Shown: positions 1-7,032 of the stretch, piece after piece | Layout of the letters: every line of letters begins with the position of its first letter | How positions within the stretch are numbered: position 1 is the stretch's first letter | Origin: Nitrososphaerales archaeon | GTDB taxonomy: Archaea > Thermoproteota > Nitrososphaeria > Nitrososphaerales > UBA57 | Direction: 5' to 3' | DNA length: 12,892 nt | Assembly: GCA_022449325.1 (NCBI GenBank) | Contig: JAKUSK010000021.1 | Span: forward strand, 1-12,892 | Notes under the pieces: model-generated | Database searches by the model: none | Told to the model about the DNA's origin: nothing | The model's input: only the letters and a program-made list of their open reading frames with translations | Position numbers and translations under genes: made by a program

Positions 1-291
1 AAAACCTACTGTACCGCATAATACCGATGAACTAAGAATAACACTTTCTGCTAGTGTTTGTCCCTGAAAATTTGGTATAATTGGCGTTCCTTGTGCATAT
101 GAACTCCCTTCCACTAAAGCATTGACAATTCCTGATGTAAATAAAACAAAGAAAGCGACGTATGCATACTTTATAGCTCGTATTTGGAATACTGACGAAA
201 GCGTATTAGATATTGTTCTTACGATCGATATACGACTTATACTTAGAAATATATTACTAGTTAAATTATCAATTTTTTTCTTTATTGCCAT
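1..291 (-). CDS. Small predicted membrane protein, N-terminal 97 residues (3' end outside window)
   Basis: The frame from an ATG at 291 stays open for 97 codons to the left edge, so the C-terminus is missing. The product starts with a basic, Ser/Ile-rich stretch (residues 2-40, starting MAIKKKIDNL). A clear hydrophobic segment follows at about 41-60 (KYAYVAFFVLFTSGIVNALV). After a short polar loop containing PNFQGQT, a second hydrophobic segment begins near residue 82 and runs off the window. This indicates an integral membrane protein with at least two helices. The ATG lies 7 bases after the stop of the preceding small gene. A GAGTGA Shine-Dalgarno-like stretch overlaps that stop, so co-transcription with topA is likely. 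I do not recognise the family with confidence. It resembles small conserved thaumarchaeal membrane proteins of unknown function. A short plus-strand frame over the same bases has no support and is taken as a shadow. Confidence 0.7.
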   Translation of the reverse strand, partial: MAIKKKIDNLTSNIFLSISRISIVRTISNTLSSVFQIRAIKYAYVAFFVLFTSGIVNALVEGSSYAQGTPIIPNFQGQTLAESVILSSSVLCGTVGF

Positions 292-298
292 ATCTTTT

Positions 299-514
299 TC
301 ACTCTCTTAATTCGTTCATTATCACTTGTTTTACCAATGTTCCTGTTGTTGATATTTCTAATAAGGTTTTCAGATACTCTTCTCTTTCGATAGAATCTAA
401 CCTATTTCTCCAAATTTCATAACCTAAATCTAGGTTCTTGGCAGCGCTCTTATGCGATTTGCAAAATTTCTCTACATTCTCTATCATATTGTCACATAAT
501 TTACAATCTTTCAT
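299..514 (-). CDS. Small CxxC...CxxH putative zinc-binding protein downstream of topA
   Basis: This 71-residue protein has C4-x2-C7 and C18-x2-H21 near its N-terminus (CKLCDNMIENVEKFCKSH), a spacing typical of a small treble-clef or zinc-ribbon site. The rest is charged and predicted mainly helical (about 25-70), with no membrane segment or signal peptide, so it should be cytosolic. Its ATG overlaps the topA stop as ATGA. A GAGAGG Shine-Dalgarno stretch sits 8 bases upstream inside topA, and translational coupling is likely. The position suggests a link to DNA topology or nucleic acid binding, but that is inference from context only. I do not recognise a named family. Two cysteine pairs in the right spacing, the good ribosome binding site and the precise overlap argue that it is a real gene and not a chance frame. 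Confidence 0.75.
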   Translation of the reverse strand: MKDCKLCDNMIENVEKFCKSHKSAAKNLDLGYEIWRNRLDSIEREEYLKTLLEISTTGTLVKQVIMNELRE

Positions 515-2631
515 TTTCTGTTCCTCTCATTATGACAATCTGGATTAGAACAAAAACTCCAAGGCCTTCCCTTGTATGTTGTTCTTATCTTTGGCCAAGA
601 ACATTTCACACAACCATTTTTTTGTGCACGTATATATCCACTTCTTGGTAACGATGCCTTAACAGTGCACTTTCCCTCCATACTTCTTGAACAAACTAAA
701 GCACGATTCTTCCAATTTGATGTAATCATCAAAGTACCGTCTAAACAAATAGTGCACTTTCGCAATATTATATTCTCTCTAGATTTATTATCAATTTTAT
801 TACTTGCACTTGTTAACATCTTTCCTATGTTTTTATCATTATCTTTTAATGATTTTAAAACCAATTCTAACTCATTTTTCGTATTTTCTATCACTTGGTC
901 AGCTGTTATTTTACCATCTTCAATCTGTTTTAATTTCTCTTCCATTTTTCTTGTCATTTCAGACGATAATATTTCAGGCGAATAATCACTCAATGTATCT
1001 ACTAACGCTTTAGCTAAATCAGTCGGTACTAATTTATTTCCACTAACATACATTCTATCAATAATTGTACGAATAATATTTGCTCTGGTAGACTTGGTTC
1101 CGATTTCTTCTTTTTCCATTTTTTGTACCAATGTCATCTGATTATATGGAATAACTGGCTCTTCAAATTTCTTATTTACATTCATTCGTTTGATATCTAA
1201 TTCATCACCCACCTCAAATTCAATATCTCTATCTTCAATTTGATTCTCGTCATTCCATCCAAAATTTGTCAATATTTTATGCGATGTATAAAAATCATAT
1301 TTACCAATTTTGAAATATATCTCTTTTTTATTACCACTTGTGGGTTCTCTAAATAAATTAAGAAATCTCTTTACAATTAAATTAAATACTTTCTTTTCTA
1401 CGTCAATTAAGTTACTTGTAATTATCTTTCCAGTCGGATAGATACTTGGATGTGCATTATCTGTTTCTTTACCCTGGGACGGCGTAAATCTTTCCTTCAA
1501 TAATAGTTCATTTGCTACTTTGTTAAATTCCGATAACTTACTCAAATCCCTAATTATACGTTGGCAATCTAAATTCTTTGGTAATTTTTGACTATTTGTT
1601 CTCGGATAAGAAATTAATGCGTTCAGATAAAGCTTCTCAGCAATACTTAATGTTTGATATGGACTTAATTTGTAGAGTTTAAAAGCTTGTTTTTGTAATC
1701 CACTCAAATTAAATGGAACAGGAGGGTTGATCTTAAACTTAGATTTTTTAATTTTACTGACTTTTGCTTTTCCCCCCTTACATTCATTTCGAATATTCTC
1801 TGCCACTTTATTATTTAATATTCTCTGTTCAACATATTGAATTTTAATCCACTTGTTGCCTCTGTTCTTTTCCGAATCAATGTATGTATCTAATGACCAA
1901 AATGGAAGTGGTACATGAGTTTCTCTTAATAACTCATTCTCCACCAGATAAGATATAGTTGGTCCTTGAACTCTTCCCATACTTAATGTTCTATATCTTT
2001 TACTACTTGTCATAAAAGCACGTGAGAGAGCTCTGGAAATATTCATGCCGTACAAGAAATCTATCGTATGACGTGTTAGCCCTGCATATGCTAAATTAAT
2101 ATTGATGTTATTTTGTATATTTGCAAATGCATATTCTATGTCTTCTTTCATTAATGTTGAAAATTTTACTCGTTTCGCAACATTTTGTTTTTCATTACAC
2201 GCATATTTCAATATATTATAACCAATTGTCTCACCTTCTTGATCTAAATCACACGCAAGAATAAACTCATTGGCATTACCAGATAACTTTTCAATAACTT
2301 TAATTCTTGAATTAATTATTCTTGAACGATTTCTATCAGCCTGCTTTGAAGGAATCCAAGCATAATCATAAATCGGTAATTTCTGACGTTTCTTTAATAA
2401 ACTCAAATTGTATAAATGACCTATTGCCGAACATATTACATAATTTATTTTATTATATCTGACAACAAATACATCAATATTGAAAATCTTAAACGTTTTA
2501 TAATTATTGTTTGATAATGCCTCTGAAATTTTTTTTGCAGCTTCTGACTTCTCGCATATTACAAGCGAATATTCATCCACTCCTATGATCTGTCTTAATT
2601 CTGTTTTATTCAATTGCTTATTTATTGTCAA
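511..2631 (-). CDS. topA: DNA topoisomerase I, archaeal type IA
   Basis: Type IA topoisomerase that cuts one DNA strand through a 5'-phosphotyrosine link and relaxes negative supercoils. The Toprim domain (about 21-165) carries E27 (ICEKS) and the metal-binding D128-x-D130-x-E132 in ACDLDQEGE, as in archaeal enzymes. The core domain follows, with SMGRVQGPT (217-225), the catalytic Y342 and R344 in ISYPRTNSQKLP, the HPSIYP motif (394-399) and GTKSTRA (511-517). The C-terminus has two Cys4 zinc ribbons: C626/C629/C647/C655 and C674/C677/C694/C699. There is no helicase domain, so this is not reverse gyrase; 706 residues fits archaeal TopA. The start is uncertain. A TTG at 2631 directly follows a TAA stop and lacks a good Shine-Dalgarno site; a GTG at 2580 (residue 18) would also keep the whole Toprim domain. 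It is the first gene of an operon with two small downstream genes and diverges from the protease gene. Confidence 0.95.
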   Translation of the reverse strand: MTINKQLNKTELRQIIGVDEYSLVICEKSEAAKKISEALSNNNYKTFKIFNIDVFVVRYNKINYVICSAIGHLYNLSLLKKRQKLPIYDYAWIPSKQADRNRSRIINSRIKVIEKLSGNANEFILACDLDQEGETIGYNILKYACNEKQNVAKRVKFSTLMKEDIEYAFANIQNNININLAYAGLTRHTIDFLYGMNISRALSRAFMTSSKRYRTLSMGRVQGPTISYLVENELLRETHVPLPFWSLDTYIDSEKNRGNKWIKIQYVEQRILNNKVAENIRNECKGGKAKVSKIKKSKFKINPPVPFNLSGLQKQAFKLYKLSPYQTLSIAEKLYLNALISYPRTNSQKLPKNLDCQRIIRDLSKLSEFNKVANELLLKERFTPSQGKETDNAHPSIYPTGKIITSNLIDVEKKVFNLIVKRFLNLFREPTSGNKKEIYFKIGKYDFYTSHKILTNFGWNDENQIEDRDIEFEVGDELDIKRMNVNKKFEEPVIPYNQMTLVQKMEKEEIGTKSTRANIIRTIIDRMYVSGNKLVPTDLAKALVDTLSDYSPEILSSEMTRKMEEKLKQIEDGKITADQVIENTKNELELVLKSLKDNDKNIGKMLTSASNKIDNKSRENIILRKCTICLDGTLMITSNWKNRALVCSRSMEGKCTVKASLPRSGYIRAQKNGCVKCSWPKIRTTYKGRPWSFCSNPDCHNERNRK
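523..528 (-). promoter_or_regulatory. Shine-Dalgarno site for the small zinc-type gene
   Basis: GAGAGG on the minus strand lies 8 bases before the ATG at 514, inside the last codons of topA. It supports this start and translational coupling to topA. Confidence 0.6.
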
Positions 2632-2665
2632 TTAAATTACTTAACTCTAAATAGTGCTATTTTCT

Positions 2666-2681
2666 CATAAATTTTTAAAAC
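2666..2681. promoter_or_regulatory. Shared divergent archaeal promoter (TATA-like) for topA and the protease gene
   Basis: The 80 bases between the topA and protease starts hold a nearly palindromic TTTTTAAAA box at 2672-2680, with AT-rich flanks. It can be read as a TATA box in both directions. Placing transcription starts about 25 bases away gives leaders of roughly 10-20 bases for both genes. That fits the absence of clear Shine-Dalgarno sites before either start. Assignment is by pattern and distance only. Confidence 0.4.
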
Positions 2682-2711
2682 CTTAATTCTTAGAAATGAA
2701 TATTTATAATA

Positions 2712-4706
2712 ATGCCAAAAATTTTGATTGGATTTCTAATATTATTGATTATAAACCCAATTTTTGTTCCCCAAATCTCTTCAAATCCAAATATTACGGG
2801 AAGTGGAGTAACTATTGCCATTATCGATACTGGAATTGATTATAATCATCCTGATTTAGGTGGAGGTCTTGGGGATGGTAAAACTGTAATTGGCGGTTAT
2901 GATTTTATAGATAATGATTCTGACCCAATGGATGAACTAGGTCATGGTACACATATTGCTGGGATAATTGCAAAAATTGCTCCTAATTCAAAACTTCTTG
3001 CTTATCGAGTCGTAGATTATAATGGATTAGTAAAGTCAAGCGACGTAATCCGAGCCATGAATTTAGCCGTTTCGGATGGCGCTGATATAATTAATCTAAG
3101 TCTTGGAAGCATGGCAGAATCTAATGAACTTCGTAAATCTATTAAAGAAATTACTCAATCAGGTATAATCGTTGTCACTGCTGTTGGTAATAGCGGTCCC
3201 ATTTTTGGAAGTATTGGCGATCCCGCTAAATACGAAGATGTAATTTCAGTTGGTTCACAATACACCGAAGATGTAAATTCAACATTAGCAATAATTAGTA
3301 TTGATAGTATTGAAGAAGAAATTATAGGCCTGCCAATGGTAGATTCTGTTCCTCTTACAAATGATCTAAACGCAGAACTAATTTTCGTTAATTATGCACG
3401 CGAAAAAGATCTCGATGGTGTAGACTTATCAGGTAAAATTGCCGTTGCAAAACGCCGTGGAGAAGAACCAAACGAAGTTGTCTACTTTTCACAAAAAGAA
3501 TCTAACGTAGCTAAAAAAGGCGCAGCTGGACTTGTTATAATTAATACAATGCCAGGAATAATCAAAGGACGATTACTTCATCCCGGTATGGCTATTGATT
3601 ATAAACCAAGTATTCCTACAATGCTAATTACACAAGAAGATGGTGCGAAAATCCTTGATTCTTTAAACAAATCTAGCGTTCCAATTACTCTGTCCTTTCG
3701 TAATACCAATTTGACTAATTTTGTTTCATTATTTAGTTCTCGAGGCCCTGTATCATCATTTTATTCAAAACCCGATTTGGTTTCATTTGGAGAAAACGTT
3801 AATTCTACTTGGATAAATAATTCATATCGATTTCAAAACGGTACTAGTTTCTCTGCTCCACAAGTTACCGCTACTGCTGCTTTATTGCTTGAACTACACG
3901 GAGAACTAAGTAAAAACCAACTTCTTGGTATAGTTGGACCTTCGGCTAGCCCTCTTACTAACTCATATAATCTCTATCTACCTTCTACTCTTCAAGGTTC
4001 TGGCAGTCTGAATATTAATAATGCTTTACAATCACCTCTTTCAATTCACGAATCACAATTATCATTTAATCTTGCTAATCAACAATCTTCCAACGTGCAA
4101 TTTCTCACTGTAGAATCTCTCGTATCCAATTCTCAAGAAATATCAATTAATCATAATCTTCAAAATCAAGACAATACAATTAATCTAAATTCAAGTAAGT
4201 TTGTATTAAATGGAAACGATTTTATTGTAATCGAACTCTCTAATGAACTAATCAATTCAATCCAAGAGTCTTACGTCGATGAATTTCGTCTTCTAATACG
4301 AACAAACCATTCTAACACAGTTTTTACAATTCCGATTTCAACGTTCTTCAATTCACTTTCTCTTGATATTGAAGAAACATCTAATTCTCATATTGTTAAT
4401 ATCTTTGGAATTGATACATATGACGAAGCTCTATTACGTATATATAATACTGATAATGCTGAAATTGATGAACAAGTTTTTTCATTTGATGAAGAAATAA
4501 TCCTACAACTTTCTCCAGGAACCTATTGGATTAATGTTATAGTTTCTTCTAATGACGACTTTGAATTTGGCGGAATTGAATATGAAGTTACTTCTGGAAA
4601 TGACTTAACTTCTACATCTTCCAATTCATCTATCTGGTTTTATATCATAATCCCGATTCTTGCAATTTTGATTCTGATGTATTATATTAGAAAATTATTA
4701 CTGTAA
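2712..4706 (+). CDS. Membrane-anchored subtilisin-like serine protease (S8) with PA insert
   Basis: Predicted secreted protease of family S8. Residues 1-22 form a hydrophobic signal segment. The catalytic triad is D39 (IIDTGIDYNHPDL), H78 (GHGTHIAG) and S379 (NGTSFSAP), with the oxyanion Asn N160 (AVGNSG). A protease-associated (PA) domain is inserted at about 205-330, between N160 and S379, as in lactocepin- and plant-type subtilases. Residues about 440-625 are Asn/Ser-rich and beta-prone, probably one or two Ig-like domains. A Ser/Thr linker (628-640) and a C-terminal membrane helix (about 641-657) with a short basic tail follow. The enzyme should sit outside the cell, anchored by its C-terminus. 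Many NxS/T sequons fit an extracellular glycoprotein. There is no inhibitor propeptide, and an in-frame stop at 2697 rules out an upstream extension. It ends 9 bases inside the convergent valS gene. Substrate unknown. Confidence 0.93.
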   Translation: MPKILIGFLILLIINPIFVPQISSNPNITGSGVTIAIIDTGIDYNHPDLGGGLGDGKTVIGGYDFIDNDSDPMDELGHGTHIAGIIAKIAPNSKLLAYRVVDYNGLVKSSDVIRAMNLAVSDGADIINLSLGSMAESNELRKSIKEITQSGIIVVTAVGNSGPIFGSIGDPAKYEDVISVGSQYTEDVNSTLAIISIDSIEEEIIGLPMVDSVPLTNDLNAELIFVNYAREKDLDGVDLSGKIAVAKRRGEEPNEVVYFSQKESNVAKKGAAGLVIINTMPGIIKGRLLHPGMAIDYKPSIPTMLITQEDGAKILDSLNKSSVPITLSFRNTNLTNFVSLFSSRGPVSSFYSKPDLVSFGENVNSTWINNSYRFQNGTSFSAPQVTATAALLLELHGELSKNQLLGIVGPSASPLTNSYNLYLPSTLQGSGSLNINNALQSPLSIHESQLSFNLANQQSSNVQFLTVESLVSNSQEISINHNLQNQDNTINLNSSKFVLNGNDFIVIELSNELINSIQESYVDEFRLLIRTNHSNTVFTIPISTFFNSLSLDIEETSNSHIVNIFGIDTYDEALLRIYNTDNAEIDEQVFSFDEEIILQLSPGTYWINVIVSSNDDFEFGGIEYEVTSGNDLTSTSSNSSIWFYIIIPILAILILMYYIRKLLL

Positions 4707-7016
4707 TCTATGCATCGACTTTAAATCTGCTTCAAATACTTGTAAATTCTTGGGAATTTCCATTACTATTTCATTCTTTAATGAAAGTCCTTGATCTTTC
4801 TTTTTATTCCAGACTAGAGAATTAAACTCAATTATCTCTGCAGTGAGTGCGGATAACTGATAACTATCTTTAATCTCAGGGAAAATCTCCTTGTGTATGC
4901 TGGTTTGTGAGTATAATTCCCTCCAAATTTTATCTGTTATAAACGGCGTGATGGGTGCAAGAAGTAATAATATATTCTTCATACATATGTGCAAAGTGGA
5001 CCAAGCAGCACGCGTCGATTTTTCATCAAAGTCAATTCCATAAGCTCGTTGTTTCACTAATTCTAAATAATGAGGTGCGAATATATTCCAAATAAACTCT
5101 CTAACCTTATTTGCAGGAATGAAGAAATTATACTCTTGATACCCTTCTAAAGATTCTTTAATCACTTTTGATAATTCATCTAATATCCATTTGTCTGTTT
5201 CTAATGGTTCTTCTTCCACAACAGGGAAATTAGAAATAAATCTTGCAGTATTCCATAACTTTGATAAAAACTTACCAACTCCTGTTATCTTAACTTCCGA
5301 TACACGAAAATCGGATCCTAGGTTGACTTCAGATGCCGCCCATAATCTAAACATATCTGCTCCATTTTTTTCTAGTATTGGTATAGGATCTATTGCATTA
5401 CCTTTACTCTTGCTCATCTTCTCTCCATGTTCATCAACTCCATATCCCATAATCCACGCATGTGAGAATGGAGCCTTGCTTGTTAATTGATTACATCTTA
5501 ATATTGTATAATGTAACCATGTTCTGATAATATCTTTCGATTGAGGCCGTAAGCTTGTAGGATATGTCTTTTTGAAAAATTCTTGATCCTTGTTATATTT
5601 TGTAATAAATAATGGCGATATACTTGAATCCATCCACGTATCAAATGTTCTCTCGTCTCCTACAAATTCATCTTTTCCACATTTCTTACAACTATCAAAA
5701 GGAGGATCTTCTTTCCATGGTCTAACATATTTACCTGGTTCAGGTAAATTCGGTTCATTACATGATTTACAATACCAAACTGGGACTTCTGTTGCATTAT
5801 ATCGTCTTCTAGATATTGGCCAATCCAGTGAAATAGCTTCAATCCAATCAATTAATCTTCTTCGATGTTCTTCTGGATGGAATTTCAATGTTCGTGCAAT
5901 TTCTAATAACTCCTCTTTGTATTCTATCTGTTTGACATAGTATTCTTCCATTGGAATAATTTCCATAGGATTTTTGCTTCTTTCACAACAAGGGGTTCTG
6001 TGGTTTATGTTTTCTATTCGTTCTACCAAATCTGATTCTTGTAAATCTTTGATTATCGTTTCTCTGGCTAGATTAACCTTTAATCCTTGATATTTTCCAG
6101 CATTTTCTGTCATTCTTCCCGCCGTATCAATACTAATCTTCTCTTGTAATTTTAATTCTCTAAATAATAATACATCAGTGTAATCTCCATAACTACATAT
6201 CATTACCGCACCAGAACCGAATTCCATCTTTGCACTAGGATGCTGAACTATCTTCACATAATTATCAAATACAGGAACTCTAACCTCTTTGTTTATAAGA
6301 TCCTTAAATCGATCATCTTCAGGATTGACTAATATGACTTGACAACTTGATAATAGTTCAGGTCTAGTCGTCGCTATTATAACATAGTCTTCCTTTTCTT
6401 TGATGTAAAATTTAAGATAAACTAATTTTGACGGCAATTCTTGATAAAATATCTCTGCATCAGCAATAGTTGTACGACATTTCGAACAATAATTATTTGG
6501 TCTAGAAGACTGGTAAATTCTATCTTTATTCCATAATTCAATAAATGTTGCCTGTGTAAGTGCCCTATATTCGTCAGAATCAGTCCTATAATATTCACTA
6601 AATAGTCCTGATAATCCCATAAGCTTCATTGTAGAAATCATCTCCGACTCTAAATCATCTAATGCAATCTTACAAAGTCCTGTAAATTCTTCTCTCGGTG
6701 TAGATATCATACTGACTTTGAATTTCTTTTCAGTATAGATCTCTACAGGTAGACCGTTTCTATCAATTCCTATTGGAAACAACACATTGTAATTCATCAT
6801 TCTTGCAGTTCTTGCAATCATATCAATTTGCGAATAATGCGCTGCTGCACCTATGTGCCAAGGCCTTCCAGATGGATATGGAGGCGGTGTATCAATTGTA
6901 AACACTTCTCTCTGATCATTTATATCAAATTCATATAGCAATTCTCTATTCCACAGCTCTGTAATGCTCTTTTCAATTTCTACATTCCAGCGATTCTCTT
7001 TAATTTTTGGTTCCAA
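4698..7016 (-). CDS. valS: Valyl-tRNA synthetase, archaeal type
   Basis: Class I synthetase that charges tRNA-Val and edits Thr-tRNA-Val, in the cytosol. The Rossmann fold begins at PPPYPSGRPWHIGAA (44-58) and closes with KMSKS (533-537, in GEKMSKSKGN). The editing (CP1) domain, about 190-330, shows TTRPE (216-220) and MEFGSGAVMICSYGD (264-278). Cysteines C177/C180 with C343/C344, and C416/C419 with C443/C446, look like zinc knuckles. TFDTWMDSS (457-465) and LRPQSKDIIRTW (489-500) separate it from IleRS and LeuRS. The anticodon domain covers about 605-772. At 772 residues it lacks the C-terminal coiled coil of bacterial ValRS, as archaeal enzymes do. The start is TTG at 7016, supported by GGAG 9 bases upstream; an in-frame TAG precedes it. 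The HIGH motif reads HIGA. It lies 16 bases after prf1 and is probably co-transcribed with it. Confidence 0.95.
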   Translation of the reverse strand: MEPKIKENRWNVEIEKSITELWNRELLYEFDINDQREVFTIDTPPPYPSGRPWHIGAAAHYSQIDMIARTARMMNYNVLFPIGIDRNGLPVEIYTEKKFKVSMISTPREEFTGLCKIALDDLESEMISTMKLMGLSGLFSEYYRTDSDEYRALTQATFIELWNKDRIYQSSRPNNYCSKCRTTIADAEIFYQELPSKLVYLKFYIKEKEDYVIIATTRPELLSSCQVILVNPEDDRFKDLINKEVRVPVFDNYVKIVQHPSAKMEFGSGAVMICSYGDYTDVLLFRELKLQEKISIDTAGRMTENAGKYQGLKVNLARETIIKDLQESDLVERIENINHRTPCCERSKNPMEIIPMEEYYVKQIEYKEELLEIARTLKFHPEEHRRRLIDWIEAISLDWPISRRRYNATEVPVWYCKSCNEPNLPEPGKYVRPWKEDPPFDSCKKCGKDEFVGDERTFDTWMDSSISPLFITKYNKDQEFFKKTYPTSLRPQSKDIIRTWLHYTILRCNQLTSKAPFSHAWIMGYGVDEHGEKMSKSKGNAIDPIPILEKNGADMFRLWAASEVNLGSDFRVSEVKITGVGKFLSKLWNTARFISNFPVVEEEPLETDKWILDELSKVIKESLEGYQEYNFFIPANKVREFIWNIFAPHYLELVKQRAYGIDFDEKSTRAAWSTLHICMKNILLLLAPITPFITDKIWRELYSQTSIHKEIFPEIKDSYQLSALTAEIIEFNSLVWNKKKDQGLSLKNEIVMEIPKNLQVFEADLKSMHRLQ
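4796..4805 (+). terminator. Possible T-tract terminator for the protease gene
   Basis: A pyrimidine run ending in five T (TTTCTTTTT) lies about 90 bases after the protease stop, inside antisense valS. Archaeal termination uses such T-tracts without a hairpin. It is weak evidence, since the region is AT-rich. Confidence 0.25.
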
Positions 7017-7025
7017 CTAATTCAT

Positions 7026-7029
7026 CTCC
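7026..7029 (-). promoter_or_regulatory. Shine-Dalgarno site deciding the valS TTG start
   Basis: GGAG on the minus strand lies 9 bases before the TTG at 7016. The in-frame ATG at 7025 touches this site directly and is followed one codon later by TAG, so TTG is the usable start. Confidence 0.6.
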
Positions 7030-7032
7030 AAT

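Noticed and set aside
122..310. Plus-strand frame of 62 residues
   Set aside because: It lies antisense to a convincing minus-strand membrane protein gene with a Shine-Dalgarno-like site and operon spacing. It has no recognisable motif.
572..985. Plus-strand frame of 137 residues opposite the 3' end of topA
   Set aside because: Antisense to the topA zinc ribbons and C-terminal helices. The hydrophobic look comes from the complement of Lys/Asn/Glu-rich codons.
511..2631. Reverse gyrase
   Set aside because: No helicase domain or Walker motifs precede the Toprim domain, so it is a plain type IA topoisomerase.
2632..2711. tRNA, small RNA or riboswitch in the divergent spacers (also 8284-8385)
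   Set aside because: No cloverleaf, box C/D motifs or GC-rich stem was visible. The spacers are AT-rich and long enough only for promoters.
5191..5940. Two plus-strand frames of 99 and 116 residues opposite valS
   Set aside because: They cover the conserved KMSKS and zinc regions of valS on the other strand and show no motif or ribosome binding site of their own.
4698..7016. Isoleucyl- or leucyl-tRNA synthetase
   Set aside because: TFDTWMDSS and LRPQSKDIIRTW are ValRS-type signatures, and the overall length fits archaeal ValRS.
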